From the NCBI GenBank assembly GCA_949288485.1, contig CASEKC010000002.1, forward strand, positions 1-64,000: a stretch of DNA of 64,000 nucleotides, given 5' to 3'. The notes under the pieces are model-generated. The model worked only from the letters and a program-made list of their open reading frames with translations, was not told the origin of the DNA and ran no database searches. The DNA comes from an uncultured bacterium. GTDB lineage: Bacteria > Bacillota_I > Bacilli_A > RFN20 > CAG-826. The translations under genes and the position numbers were made by a program. Of the stretch, positions 45,170-54,555 are shown piece after piece. How positions within the stretch are numbered: the first letter of the stretch is position 1; each line of letters opens with the position of its first letter.

Positions 45170-45766
45170 TTACGATATGTGTACGATTTCAGAGAAATCT
45201 ACATCGACTGGAGTATGTCTTCCAAAGAAAATAACATCAACTTTAACGGTTCCAGCTTCTTTATCGATGGAAATGATAGTGCCTTCAACACCATCGAAAG
45301 TTCCATGAATAATCTTAACAAGATCTCCGACATGGTAATTTTCATACATAGCGAAATCGACCATACCCATTCTTTTTAAGACTGCTTCAATTTCTCTTGA
45401 TGTAATTGGAGTAGGTTTTTGACCGCCACCACTTGAACCAGTAATACCAGTAACTTCAGGAGTGTTTCTAACAACATACCAAACATCATCAGTCATAATC
45501 ATTTCTACGAAAACATAGCCAGGATAAAGATTAACAATTTTATATTTTTGTTCCATTTCACCTGTCTCTTTATTTCTTCTCATGACAGGGTCACCATTTT
45601 TATTAATTGAAGGAACTTTTTCTTCAGCAACAATAACTCTAAAAATGTATTTGCTTAAATCATAGGTTTCAATTCTTGTTCTAATATTTTCAGCTGCCTT
45701 TTGTTCGTGGCCAATAAATGTTGTGACAGCATACCATTGTTTTTCAGATACTTTTTCTTCACTCAT
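45170..45766 (-). CDS. nusG: Transcription antitermination factor NusG
   Basis: The 198-residue protein has an NGN domain (WYAVTTFIGHEQKAAENI, LYPGYVFVEM, VRNTPEVTGITG) and a C-terminal KOW domain (VGDLVKIIHGTFDGVEGTI). It binds RNA polymerase and modulates pausing and elongation. It lies 21 nt after secE in the conserved order and is followed by a terminator. Confidence 0.97.
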   Translation of the reverse strand: MSEEKVSEKQWYAVTTFIGHEQKAAENIRTRIETYDLSKYIFRVIVAEEKVPSINKNGDPVMRRNKETGEMEQKYKIVNLYPGYVFVEMIMTDDVWYVVRNTPEVTGITGSSGGGQKPTPITSREIEAVLKRMGMVDFAMYENYHVGDLVKIIHGTFDGVEGTIISIDKEAGTVKVDVIFFGRHTPVDVDFSEIVHIS

Positions 45767-45787
45767 AAAATAACCTCAAAAAAATAA

Positions 45788-45985
45788 TTAAATACTTTCG
45801 AAAGCATTTCTAAGTTGTTCGAGAATTGTTGCAGTAGCTAAATCCTCAAGAGAAAGGAAAATTCCTGCAAAAATAGCAATACAAATAACAACAACCATAG
45901 ATGGAATGAAGGTTTCCCTATCAGGCCATTTGATTCTTTTAGTTTCTCTTCCAACACCTTTAAAATATCTTAAGACACTTTTCAT
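45788..45985 (-). CDS. secE: Preprotein translocase subunit SecE
   Basis: This 65-residue single-span subunit has the SecE amphipathic motif ETKRIKWPDRETF followed by one transmembrane helix (MVVVICIAIFAGIFLSLEDL). It is small, as in Gram-positives. AGGAAGGA precedes the ATG, and it lies between rpmG and nusG. Confidence 0.95.
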   Translation of the reverse strand: MKSVLRYFKGVGRETKRIKWPDRETFIPSMVVVICIAIFAGIFLSLEDLATATILEQLRNAFESI

Positions 45986-46006
45986 ATTTTTCCTTCCTTC
46001 GTCTTA

Positions 46007-46156
46007 CTATTTAGATTCTTTGTGAATTGTATATTTATTACAACGTGGGCAGAATTTCTTTAACTCTATTCGAGTATCACGATCTTCTTCTTTTTTTGTA
46101 GTTGTATAATTTCTAGCAAGACACTCGCTGCATATTAAAATAACTTTCTTTCTCAT
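46007..46156 (-). CDS. rpmG: Ribosomal protein L33
   Basis: A 49-residue protein beginning [20 protein letters not shown], with a second Cys pair in [17 protein letters not shown]. The CxxC...CxxC pairs make it the zinc-binding form of L33. It is short but unmistakable by sequence and by its place upstream of secE. It ends with TAG, 21 nt before secE, and shares the strong promoter at 46191-46219. Confidence 0.95.
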   Translation of the reverse strand: MRKKVILICSECLARNYTTTKKEEDRDTRIELKKFCPRCNKYTIHKESK

Positions 46157-46190
46157 AACAATTATTATTTATAACATACAAACTATAAAA

Positions 46191-46219
46191 AATATAGTGA
46201 AACAAGCCTTCATTGTCAA
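46191..46219 (-). promoter_or_regulatory. rpmG-secE-nusG promoter
   Basis: On the minus strand a consensus TTGACA (plus 46214-46219), 17 nt, TATATT (plus 46191-46196). It lies just downstream of the sigma-factor gene. Confidence 0.85.
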
Positions 46220-46249
46220 ACATTTTTTGATTGAACTGAAGTTAGAATG

Positions 46250-46837
46250 TTAATCAACAAGCTCTGGAAGATATTTTTTTATATATTTTTTTGATTTTAT
46301 TTGTGCAGATTTTAATTTTCTAAATGCACTTGAATAACAAATTTTCAAAATTTCAGAAATTTCTTCAACTGTGTAAGAATTGCTGAATAATATTAAAACG
46401 ATTTTTTCTTTTTCATTTAATTCAGATTTTTTATCCTTAACTAATCTATCTAAAATTTCATGACTATTCGAATATGCTCGGTCATTAGCGATAGAAATTT
46501 CGAAATCTTGGTTTATTTTATAGCCACAATCGTCTATATATTTTTGCAAAGATTCATTTTTGCGTAATCTTTTTCTGAAAAAATCTTTAATTCTTTGAAT
46601 ATAAATATATTTAAAGAAATCATCGGTCTTATAAAGAATATCCTCTGAATAAATAATTGTTTCAAATGAATCAATAATTAATTCTTCTAAATCTTCATAA
46701 AGAATTCCAGTTGTGTTGGTAGCCGATCTTATATACTTTTTTGTGATTGGCAATGCAATATTAATATAATGTTCGAATAAAATTTTTTGCGCAAATTCAT
46801 CTCCAAGCTTTGATCTAATGTAGACATTATTGTCCAT
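46250..46837 (-). CDS. Sigma-70 family factor in the SigH position
   Basis: This 195-residue protein has a weak region 2 (LYEDLEELIIDSFETIIYS, FFKYIYIQRIKDFFRKR) and a clear region 4 helix-turn-helix (LNEKEKIVLILFSNSYTVEE, ISEILKICYSSAFRKLKSA). Gene order rlmB - sigma - rpmG - secE - nusG is that of Bacillus sigH, so it may be a divergent SigH. The sequence is far from typical, and an ECF-like role is also possible. GGAGG precedes the ATG. Targets are unknown. Confidence 0.8.
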   Translation of the reverse strand: MDNNVYIRSKLGDEFAQKILFEHYINIALPITKKYIRSATNTTGILYEDLEELIIDSFETIIYSEDILYKTDDFFKYIYIQRIKDFFRKRLRKNESLQKYIDDCGYKINQDFEISIANDRAYSNSHEILDRLVKDKKSELNEKEKIVLILFSNSYTVEEISEILKICYSSAFRKLKSAQIKSKKYIKKYLPELVD

Positions 46838-46870
46838 AAATAAACCCTCCTAAAGGTTAAAGCGGAGCGT

Positions 46871-47578
46871 TTATTTTCTTCTTAATTCATAAAAAGCTAT
46901 TGCTGCTGCGTTTGAAGCATTTAAGCATGGAGTATGTCCAAGTTGAGGAATTTTTACTAAATCATCACAATTCTCTCTAACTAATCTAGAAATTCCTTTA
47001 CCTTCAGACCCTATTACTAAGCAAATATTTCGATTTTTATCTAAATCCTGAATATGCATTTTTGCATTTCCATCTAGCCCATACACCCAGAACGAATTTT
47101 CTTTAATTTTTTCAATAGATCTTGAAAGATTCGTTACTTCGCAACATTTAATATAATTAATGGCTCCAGAAGAAATTTTTGCAACTAATGGTGATAAAGA
47201 AACAGAATTAGTTTTTTTATAAATTAAAGCTTCAACGTTAAATATTTCAGCACTTCTTATAATCGCTCCTAAATTATTTGGATCAGTTAATTCATCAAGA
47301 ATAGCTATGATCCTATTTTCATTTTTGGTTGGATTATTCAAAATTTCATCCAAAGAATATAGTTTGTAAGGAATGATATAAGCCATGCAACTTTGTGAAT
47401 TCTTGCCTCTAGCAAATCCATCTAATTCTTTTTTAGTTACTCTTTCAATAACAACCTTTTTCTCAGCTGCAAGTTTTAAAATCTCCTCGTTATTAAAGTC
47501 ATATGTAATAACCAGCTTTTTAACACGATTTGCTTCTAAAGATTGTCTAACTGAGTTTGTGCCATAAATTATATCCAT
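46871..47578 (-). CDS. rlmB: 23S rRNA 2'-O-methyltransferase, RlmB/TrmH family
   Basis: This 235-residue SPOUT methyltransferase has the three family motifs: LDELTDPNNLGAIIRSAE, LVIGSEGKGISRLV and PCLNASNAAAIAFYE (usual SLNVSVAAGI). It has an N-terminal L30e-like substrate domain beginning IYGTNSVRQSLEANRVKKL. It is predicted to methylate G2251 of 23S rRNA. It lies 33 nt upstream of the sigma-factor gene. AAGGTGA precedes the ATG. Confidence 0.9.
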   Translation of the reverse strand: MDIIYGTNSVRQSLEANRVKKLVITYDFNNEEILKLAAEKKVVIERVTKKELDGFARGKNSQSCMAYIIPYKLYSLDEILNNPTKNENRIIAILDELTDPNNLGAIIRSAEIFNVEALIYKKTNSVSLSPLVAKISSGAINYIKCCEVTNLSRSIEKIKENSFWVYGLDGNAKMHIQDLDKNRNICLVIGSEGKGISRLVRENCDDLVKIPQLGHTPCLNASNAAAIAFYELRRK

Positions 47579-47685
47579 AAAATCACCTTATTAAATGAAA
47601 CAAATATTTCATATTCTGTAAAAACGCATATTTCAAATTTTTAAAAAAATATAATATTTTTTATAAAAATTCTAAATTATATTGT

Positions 47686-47715
47686 AAAAAAAATATTGCA
47701 ACTAGTGCAATATTT
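47686..47715 (-). terminator. Terminator overlapping the end of the mgtC-like gene
   Basis: Minus-strand stem AAATATTGCA/TGCAATATTT contains the TAG stop in its loop and is followed by T5 or more. Confidence 0.75.
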
Positions 47716-48460
47716 TACATTCAAGAGGTTTTATTTCTTGAGTTAACTTAACAACTAAATCAGGCATAGCCTCTTTTTTAGTTCCAGTTCCTCTAAAAAC
47801 AATCTTTGATAAGAATGAATCTCCATCCTTAACAAGTTCTGAAGACATTTCACTTACTTTAATGTTGTTTGCCTCACAAACAGACATTATTTTATCTAAA
47901 CTTTTATCTTCAACTCTTGTAACAATAATTATCATGGCACTTCTTGAACTAGCTTTAACTTCAATTTTATGGAAGAAAGTTAAGAATATTAATGTTAGAG
48001 AAGTTACCACGAATCCGATTATAAAATAGCCAGCTCCAGCACACATACCAATTGCCATTGTAATCCAAATAGATGCCGCACTTGTCAATCCTCTAATCGA
48101 AAAACCGTTTTGAATAATGGCCCCTGCCCCTAAAAAGCCGATTCCTGTTACACCTGCTGCAGCAAGTCTCATTGGATCTCGCGTTTCATAACTTCCTGGT
48201 GCAGCATAAATTGAAATAATCATGATTAATGCAGATCCTAATCCAATTAAAAGGTGTGTTCTAAAACCAGCTGGATGTCCATTCTTTTCTCTTTGCATTC
48301 CTATTGCTGCCGAAAAAATAACAGCAAAAACAATCGATAAAAATATTAAAAGTGAAACGCCAATATTTTCATCAATCAAACCGTTAAAACCGGTTTCAAA
48401 AAAATTAACAATCTCTCCATCAATCGATGGAGGTGTTGTATAAACGTTGGTTAAAATCAT
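47702..48460 (-). CDS. MgtC/SapB family membrane protein
   Basis: This 252-residue protein has about five transmembrane segments in its N-terminal two thirds. The family sequence includes AAIGMQREKNGHPAGFRTHLL, split here, then GLGSALIMI, RLAAAGVTGIGFLGAGAI and GLTSAASIWITMAIG. The soluble C-terminus resembles an ACT-like domain. MgtC relatives are linked to magnesium limitation and to control of ATP synthase or other transporters; transport itself is not shown. AGAGG lies 7 nt before the ATG, and it has its own extended -10 promoter. Confidence 0.88.
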   Translation of the reverse strand: MILTNVYTTPPSIDGEIVNFFETGFNGLIDENIGVSLLIFLSIVFAVIFSAAIGMQREKNGHPAGFRTHLLIGLGSALIMIISIYAAPGSYETRDPMRLAAAGVTGIGFLGAGAIIQNGFSIRGLTSAASIWITMAIGMCAGAGYFIIGFVVTSLTLIFLTFFHKIEVKASSRSAMIIIVTRVEDKSLDKIMSVCEANNIKVSEMSSELVKDGDSFLSKIVFRGTGTKKEAMPDLVVKLTQEIKPLECKILH

Positions 48461-48489
48461 AAAAAACCTCTTTTTTTATATGGGATTTT

Positions 48490-48498
48490 ATTATACCA
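48490..48498 (-). promoter_or_regulatory. mgtC-like gene promoter (extended -10)
   Basis: Minus-strand TGGTATAAT (plus 48490-48498), an extended -10 element with no strong -35, between cysS and the mgtC-like gene. Confidence 0.5.
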
Positions 48499-48507
48499 AA
48501 AGAAATT

Positions 48508-49839
48508 TTATAATAAACCTTTTTTTATAAGTTCTTCTCTTAATTTATCAGAAAGTTCAAAATTTTTAATAGATTTAGCTTCTAAATATTTATTGTATAA
48601 ATCAATCTCTTCATCATTAAATTTTCTAAAAGGAACCTCGATTCCTAATATATATAAAATTTTATTAATTGAATAAAAATTTGAGGAAATTAAATTCAAA
48701 TCTTTTTCTTTTTTTCTGATTTCAATATTTGACTCTTTAATCAAATCTAACAAATAAGTAATTCCGTTAGGAATATTCATATCATCAGCTAAAGCTTTTA
48801 AAAATGGCTCGATTTTATTTGCTTCACCATCTAAGTCGATATTATTTAAGTTTAAAATTAAGTTAGATTGTTTTATAACAAATTCAATTTTATTTAAAAT
48901 AGCTTTATTATTTTGTAAAGATTCATCACTAAAATCTATAATCGAACGATAAGGTGCATTTAAAAGTAGTAATCTTGTAAGATTTGCTCCATATTCATTA
49001 ATAGCATCTTTAGCTAATATTACATTTCCTAAAGATTTAGACATTTTGTCGCCATTAATATTCATCATTGCATTATGAATCCAAAAATTGGCTAACGGAT
49101 GACCGTCATGAGCTTCACTTTGAGCTATTTCATTCTCGTGATGTGGGAATTTTAAATCGCTTCCGCCACCATGAATATCAATTTTTCCTTTAAAAATTGA
49201 ATGAATCATAACGCAACATTCAGTATGCCAACCCGGTCTTCCTTCACCCCAAGGCGAATTCCACTTTATACCAACTTTAGTATCTTTCCAAAGCAAAAAA
49301 TCTAATGGTGATTTCTTCTTTTCATTAATATCGATTCTAGCTCCATTAAGAAGATCATCTAAATTTATTTTAGATAATTCCCCATATTTTTTATCACTTA
49401 AAACATCAAAAAAGACTTCTCCATCATTTACGTAAGCACTCCCTTTATCGACTAATTCGTTTATATAAGTGATAATTTGATCCATATATTCACTTACACG
49501 TGGATTTTCAGAAGCTCTTTTAACATGAAATGAATCAAGAGTTTTTAAATATTCGCCAATATAATAATCGGTTAATTGTTTTTCAGTAATTTTTTCTTCT
49601 TGAGCTTTATTAATTATCTTATCGTCAACATCTGTAAAATTAGAAACATATGTAACGTTGTAGCCAGCAGTTTCTAAAAATTTTCTCAAAGTATCAAAGA
49701 AAACAACCGGTCTTATATTTCCAATATGCGGAAAATTATAGACAGTTGGTCCGCATACATAGATTGAAACTTCTCCTTCTTTGATTGGTTTGAATAATTC
49801 GATTTTATTCGTTAATGAGTTATAAAATTTAATTTCCAT
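48508..49839 (-). CDS. cysS: Cysteinyl-tRNA synthetase
   Basis: This 443-residue class I synthetase has the HIGH-type motif CGPTVYNFPHIGN (29-41, Cys29 a zinc ligand), further zinc ligands in HTECCVMIHS and HHENEIAQSE, and KMSKSLGN near 265. It is slightly shorter than E. coli CysS at the C-terminus. The gene is divergent from trpS across only 63 bp. No Shine-Dalgarno site is present, and its TATAAT box lies 9 nt from the ATG. Confidence 0.96.
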   Translation of the reverse strand: MEIKFYNSLTNKIELFKPIKEGEVSIYVCGPTVYNFPHIGNIRPVVFFDTLRKFLETAGYNVTYVSNFTDVDDKIINKAQEEKITEKQLTDYYIGEYLKTLDSFHVKRASENPRVSEYMDQIITYINELVDKGSAYVNDGEVFFDVLSDKKYGELSKINLDDLLNGARIDINEKKKSPLDFLLWKDTKVGIKWNSPWGEGRPGWHTECCVMIHSIFKGKIDIHGGGSDLKFPHHENEIAQSEAHDGHPLANFWIHNAMMNINGDKMSKSLGNVILAKDAINEYGANLTRLLLLNAPYRSIIDFSDESLQNNKAILNKIEFVIKQSNLILNLNNIDLDGEANKIEPFLKALADDMNIPNGITYLLDLIKESNIEIRKKEKDLNLISSNFYSINKILYILGIEVPFRKFNDEEIDLYNKYLEAKSIKNFELSDKLREELIKKGLL

Positions 49840-49848
49840 AGTTAATCA

Positions 49849-49893
49849 ATTATACAACCATAAATTGCTATTTTCTATCTTTAATGCTATTAT
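49849..49893. promoter_or_regulatory. Divergent cysS/trpS promoters
   Basis: trpS: TTGCTA (49865-49870), 17 nt, TATTAT (49888-49893), with ATG at 49903. cysS: minus-strand TATAAT (plus 49849-49854), with ATG at 49839 and a weak TAGAAA -35. Both leave 0-3 nt of 5' leader at most, and no ribosome site. Confidence 0.65.
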
Positions 49894-49902
49894 TTTTAGC
49901 GT

Positions 49903-50892
49903 ATGAAAAGATCATTAAGTGGTATAAAACCTACCGGAAAATTAACATTAGGAAATTACATTGGGGCTTTAAAAAATTTCCCAAAATTTCAAGATTTATA
50001 TGAAAATTTTATTTTCGTTGCAGATTTACATGCTTTAACTCTTCCTATTGACCCTGATTATTTAAGAAATAATACTCGTGATTTAGTTGCACTTTATTTA
50101 GCATGTGGACTAGACCCAAGTAAAACTACAATTTTTTTACAAAGCGATGTTTCTGAACATAGCGAATTAAATTCAATTTTACAAAACTACCTTTATATGG
50201 GCGAATTATCAAGAATGACTCAATTTAAAGATAAAAGTAACAAACTAAATCAAAACGCAATTGGTTTAGGATTGTTTGCCTATCCAGTTTTGATGTGCGC
50301 TGATATCTTACTTTATAATGCAGATGTTGTTCCTGTTGGAGAAGATCAAAAACAACATGTTGAATTATGTAGAGATTTAGTTCATAGATTCAATGTTCGT
50401 TATAACAAAGAAGTTTTTGTTATGCCTGAACCTATCGTTCCACAAGTTGGTGCAAGAATTATGTCTTTAAGCGATCCAACTAAAAAGATGTCAAAAAGTG
50501 ATGAAAAAGGCGATATTTTCTTACTTGAAGATTTAAAATCTATCGAAAAGAAAATAATGAGAGCTACTACCGATTTAGGTAGTGATATTAAATTCGATAA
50601 AGAAAATAAACCAGGTATATCAAACCTTTTAACAATTTATGCTTCTTTAAAAGATATAAGTATTGAAGATGCTGAAGAACATTTTAAAGATTGCCACCGT
50701 TATGGCGATTTTAAAAAGGAAGTCGCTAGCGTTGTTGTTGAAACCATCTCAAATATTCAAAATAGATATAACGAAATTATTAAATCAAATCTTGTTGATG
50801 AAGTTTTAAAAGAAGGAGCTAAAAAAGCAAAAGCTGTAGCATCGCAAACTTTAAAAAACGTTCAAAGAACAGTTGGTATTTATGGAAAATAA
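49903..50892 (+). CDS. trpS: Tryptophanyl-tRNA synthetase
   Basis: This 329-residue class I synthetase has the N-terminal SGIKPTGKLTLGNYIGAL segment (HIGH equivalent), ADLHALT, VPVGEDQKQHVEL and the KMSKSD motif near residues 196-201. Length matches bacterial TrpS. The start lacks a Shine-Dalgarno site and sits 9 nt after its -10 box. The following HAD gene begins inside its last codons. Confidence 0.96.
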   Translation: MKRSLSGIKPTGKLTLGNYIGALKNFPKFQDLYENFIFVADLHALTLPIDPDYLRNNTRDLVALYLACGLDPSKTTIFLQSDVSEHSELNSILQNYLYMGELSRMTQFKDKSNKLNQNAIGLGLFAYPVLMCADILLYNADVVPVGEDQKQHVELCRDLVHRFNVRYNKEVFVMPEPIVPQVGARIMSLSDPTKKMSKSDEKGDIFLLEDLKSIEKKIMRATTDLGSDIKFDKENKPGISNLLTIYASLKDISIEDAEEHFKDCHRYGDFKKEVASVVVETISNIQNRYNEIIKSNLVDEVLKEGAKKAKAVASQTLKNVQRTVGIYGK

Positions 50893-51715
50893 AAAATATC
50901 TAATTGCTCTTGATTTAGATGGAACTTTATTAAACGATAATAAAGAAATTACAACTACAACAAAAGAATTCTTAAATAAATTAGAAAAAGAAGGAAATTT
51001 AATAGTCATTTGTTCTGGAAGAGCTCCAAGAAGCATAATCGAATATTATGATTTTTTAGACATAAAATCGCCTGTTATTAGCTATAATGGAGCACTTGCT
51101 TTTGACTCTAAAGATAAAAATTTTATGACTATTTCTTATAAAATAGACACTTCTTTTACTAAAAAATTATATAAAGAAATTATAAATAAAGAAGTTACAT
51201 CAATTCTTGCTGAAGATGATAATCACATTTATTGCGATAAAGAAGACGATTTTTTATTCGCTTTCTTTAAAAAAGAAAATATGGAAGTAATCAATAGAAA
51301 TTTTGATGAAAACGATATTAGTTCAACTTATATCTTCGTTATGAAAATGAAAGATGAAAGCGATGAAACTAAAGAATCGTTATTAAATAAGTTTAATAAC
51401 TTAAATATCGAAAATCGTTATAAATTAAGATTTTGGTGGGGATGTCCGTATTGTGAAATTCATTTTAAAAAAGTCTCAAAAGCTAATACTTTAGAAGAAT
51501 TAAGAGTTTTAGAAAATATTGATAAAGAGAATGTTTTAGTTTTTGGGGACGCGGATAACGATATTGAAATGTTATCGAATTATAAAAACTCATTTTTAAT
51601 GAAAAATGGTAATCCAATGTTAAAAGGATTTGCTAATAACGTTACTGAATTTGATAATAATAACGATGGAGTAATAAGAGAATTAGAAAAGTTCTTCAAT
51701 AAAATTAATCACTAA
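50882..51715 (+). CDS. Cof-type HAD phosphatase
   Basis: This 277-residue HAD hydrolase has motif I ALDLDGTLL, motif II ICSGRA and motif III/IV LVFGDADNDIEML, with a type IIB (Cof) cap between. It probably dephosphorylates sugar phosphates or flavin intermediates; the substrate cannot be read. The ATG at 50882 lies within the trpS end (11-nt overlap), suggesting coupled translation. A TTG at 50873 is the alternative. Confidence 0.88.
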   Translation: MENKKYLIALDLDGTLLNDNKEITTTTKEFLNKLEKEGNLIVICSGRAPRSIIEYYDFLDIKSPVISYNGALAFDSKDKNFMTISYKIDTSFTKKLYKEIINKEVTSILAEDDNHIYCDKEDDFLFAFFKKENMEVINRNFDENDISSTYIFVMKMKDESDETKESLLNKFNNLNIENRYKLRFWWGCPYCEIHFKKVSKANTLEELRVLENIDKENVLVFGDADNDIEMLSNYKNSFLMKNGNPMLKGFANNVTEFDNNNDGVIRELEKFFNKINH

Positions 51716-51727
51716 TTGCCAATTTAA

Positions 51728-51758
51728 AAAAGGTATCTCTTAAATTGAGATACCTTTT
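51728..51758. terminator. Bidirectional terminator, HAD gene and phosphoglucomutase
   Basis: Twelve-bp stem AAAAGGTATCTC/GAGATACCTTTT with 7-nt loop TTAAATT and T-rich tails on both strands. Confidence 0.9.
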
Positions 51759-51772
51759 ATTTAGATTTGAAA

Positions 51773-53485
51773 TTAAAGTAAGATATTTTTTAATTCCTCA
51801 AAGTATAATTCTGGTTTACCTTCGGTTTCTTTTCTATTTTTGCCACAAACTTCAATATAGAATTTACATTTTGGTTCAGTTCCACTAGGTCTAATTGCAA
51901 TATTTGAACTATCTTCAAAATAGAATTTAACTAAATCGCCATTTGGTAAATTTTCAATTTTACTTCTACTTCCATCATCTAAATTAATTTTTGTTAATGT
52001 GAAATAGTTTTCAATAAATTTAACTTTATTACCTAATAATTCTTTAAATGGATTTTTTTCTAAATTTTCCATAATTTTATCCATTTTAGCTTGGCCTTCA
52101 CTTCCTTCAAAATAGATATCAAATAATTTAGAATGATAGAAATTATTTACTTTTTGGCAAATTTCATCATAAGCTTCGACTAAATTTTTACCCTTTAAAT
52201 GATAAGCTAAACCCATTTCACTATATAATAAAATTGCTTGAATTCCATCTTTATCTCTAACAAATGGCGAAGCTAAACAACCATAACTTTCTTCATACCC
52301 AAAAAGGAATTCATAACCATTATTTTCTTCGTAATAGTGAATTCTATCGCCAATATATTTAAATCCAGTAAGGAAAGATTCAATTCTAACACCATAATAA
52401 TCACAAATTGCTTTACCGAGCATTGAAGAAACTACTGTGTTATATACAACATATTTTGATAAATCTTCACCATTTTTCTTTTTATGATCGAGAATATAAT
52501 CAAGCAAAATTGCAGCTGATTCATTTCCAGTCATTAAAGCGAACTCGCCATTATCAAGTTTAGTAGCAAGACCAACTCTATCTCCATCTGGATCTGTCAT
52601 ACAAATTTGTTCAGCACCAATTTCTTTAGCTAATTTTATTCCTTCAATAAAAGCACGTGGATCTTCTGGATTTGGTGAAAGAGTTGCACTAAAATCAGGA
52701 TCAAAACTACATTGTTTAACGACAGGATAAACATCATATCCTTCATCTTTGAAAACTCTCATTGCATTAACATAGCTTGTTCCATGATTTGGAGAATAAA
52801 CTATTTTGAAATTTGATTTATCTAAAGATTTATCAATGACAATTTTTTCAACGTTTTCGACATAGGTATCATCAACATCTTGACCTAAGATTTCGTTTTT
52901 TCCTTTATTTTCTACTTCGGGAACTTCAACATTTAATTCATCGTTTAATGAATTAATAATTTCGATTAAACGAGCAATTTTACTAGGAACTAATTGACAA
53001 CCTTCTTCATCATAAACTTTATAACCATTATATTGTTTTGGATTATGAGAAGCGGTAATCATAATACCGCCTTGGCATTTTTTATATCTTACGGCATAAG
53101 AAAGTTCAGGAGTTGGTCTTAAAGCATCGAAAATATAAGTATTAATACCCATTTCGTTTAAGATTTTTGCACTTTCTAAAGTAAATTCTCTAGAAAAATG
53201 ACGATTATCGTGAGAAATTGCGACGCTTATATTATTTAAATCTTTATATAATTCTTTTAAATATAAACCGAAGCCAATAGTAGCTTTTAAAATAGTGAAA
53301 TAATTCATTCTATTGGTTCCAGGTCCTAAAACCCCTCTTAATCCAGCAGTACCAAATGCGATATTTTTAAAGAAAGCATCATCAAGTTCTTTTTCATTCA
53401 TAGAATTTAATTTAGCTTTGTCTTCTTGGCTAACTTTTGGAGAATTTAACCATCTTTCTAAATTGTTTTTAACGATTTCCTTCAT
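51773..53485 (-). CDS. Phosphoglucomutase/phosphomannomutase
   Basis: This 570-residue alpha-phosphohexomutase has the phosphoserine loop TASHNPKQYNGYKVY (about 139-153), the Mg loop DPDGDRVG (about 296-303), the sugar loop GYEESYG and the phosphate-binding RPSGTEPK. Its length is that of the Firmicutes PgcA-type enzymes. It interconverts glucose-1-phosphate and glucose-6-phosphate and links galactose catabolism and surface glycan precursors to glycolysis. AAAGGGG precedes the ATG. Confidence 0.94.
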   Translation of the reverse strand: MKEIVKNNLERWLNSPKVSQEDKAKLNSMNEKELDDAFFKNIAFGTAGLRGVLGPGTNRMNYFTILKATIGFGLYLKELYKDLNNISVAISHDNRHFSREFTLESAKILNEMGINTYIFDALRPTPELSYAVRYKKCQGGIMITASHNPKQYNGYKVYDEEGCQLVPSKIARLIEIINSLNDELNVEVPEVENKGKNEILGQDVDDTYVENVEKIVIDKSLDKSNFKIVYSPNHGTSYVNAMRVFKDEGYDVYPVVKQCSFDPDFSATLSPNPEDPRAFIEGIKLAKEIGAEQICMTDPDGDRVGLATKLDNGEFALMTGNESAAILLDYILDHKKKNGEDLSKYVVYNTVVSSMLGKAICDYYGVRIESFLTGFKYIGDRIHYYEENNGYEFLFGYEESYGCLASPFVRDKDGIQAILLYSEMGLAYHLKGKNLVEAYDEICQKVNNFYHSKLFDIYFEGSEGQAKMDKIMENLEKNPFKELLGNKVKFIENYFTLTKINLDDGSRSKIENLPNGDLVKFYFEDSSNIAIRPSGTEPKCKFYIEVCGKNRKETEGKPELYFEELKNILL

Positions 53486-53511
53486 ATATTTCCCCTTTAT
53501 TGTGTATTATT

Positions 53512-54483
53512 TTAAATTTTTTGTATATAAAATTTCAATTTTTTTAATATTTTCTTTTCTTCTTCTTTTAAAGGCGCATAAAAAGTTTTATTCGATAAAT
53601 ATGATAATTCACCTTTAACATTTTTAAACGTAATCGAATAAGCGTGTAAAAATTGTTTTTCGTATTTAAATTCTTTATTAAAAGATTTATTTAAAACGAA
53701 ATTTCCATATTTTTCATCGCCAACAATTGGAAAATGTATGTAAGCTAAATGAACACGAATTTGATGAGTCCTACCAGTTATTAAATTAACATTTATTAAA
53801 GAATATAAATCGTTTCCACATATTTTTTTAAAAGTTGTTAACGAATCTTTTCCTAAAGAAAAATCAACTTTAACTGTATTTGTTTTGCTATTTTTTAATA
53901 AAGGAGCATTAATTTTTCCTTCTTCAGGAATATTTCCGAAAACCAAAGCTAAATAATGTTTTTCAATTTCAGTTTTATTTTTAAATAAATCGCTTCCATT
54001 TTTAAAAGCCATTAAATTTTTAGCGAAAATAATTAAGCCGGATGTGTTGCGATCAAGACGATGAATCGGGGAAGGAATAAAATTATCGTTTCTTGGAGAA
54101 TATTCTCCTTTATCAATTAGATATGAAATAACTTCATTAGAAAGTGTATATTTTTTTTCATTAATATCGCCATGAATCAAAAGCCCACGATCTTTGTTAA
54201 CGATTAAAATATTTTCATCTTCGTAAATGATATCGAAACTATATTTTATATTTTCAAAACTATCGCTTAAAAAATCGCTAATTTTTTCATCATTAACATA
54301 GATTCTTAAAACATCATTCTCAGCTAAGATATAATTTTCTTTTACCCACTTACCATTAACTTTAATATCTTTTTTTCTAAAAGTTTTATATATAAAAGAT
54401 AATGGGGCATTTTTTAAATATTTTTTTACAAATTTATCAACTCTTTGATTTGCATCGTTATGTGTAATTTTAAATTCTTTCAT
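53512..54483 (-). CDS. RluD/RluC-family rRNA pseudouridine synthase
   Basis: This 323-residue protein has an N-terminal S4-like RNA-binding region (VDKFVKKYLKN, DIKVNGKWVKENYILAEND) and the RluA-family catalytic motif PIHRLDRNTSGLIIFAKN with the catalytic Asp. GRTHQIRVHLAYIHFPIVGD follows. The exact uridine target is unclear. The start is placed at 54483 (MKEFKITHND). The longer frame, to 54663, reads through the complement of tRNA-Ser and is spurious. Confidence 0.9.
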   Translation of the reverse strand: MKEFKITHNDANQRVDKFVKKYLKNAPLSFIYKTFRKKDIKVNGKWVKENYILAENDVLRIYVNDEKISDFLSDSFENIKYSFDIIYEDENILIVNKDRGLLIHGDINEKKYTLSNEVISYLIDKGEYSPRNDNFIPSPIHRLDRNTSGLIIFAKNLMAFKNGSDLFKNKTEIEKHYLALVFGNIPEEGKINAPLLKNSKTNTVKVDFSLGKDSLTTFKKICGNDLYSLINVNLITGRTHQIRVHLAYIHFPIVGDEKYGNFVLNKSFNKEFKYEKQFLHAYSITFKNVKGELSYLSNKTFYAPLKEEEKKILKKLKFYIQKI

Positions 54484-54489
54484 TTTTAT

Positions 54490-54518
54490 GTGACTTTCAA
54501 ATATTCTTTTGATACAAT
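54490..54518 (+). promoter_or_regulatory. tRNA-Ser promoter
   Basis: GTGACT (54490-54495), 17 nt, TACAAT (54513-54518), with the tRNA starting 38 nt downstream. Confidence 0.6.
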
Positions 54519-54555
54519 AATAAGGCTTTAAAAAAGCATATACAACTAAATTAAT

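Noticed and set aside
49840-49902. T-box leader for trpS or cysS
   Set aside because: The gap is only 63 bp and lacks the T-box sequence and specifier structure.
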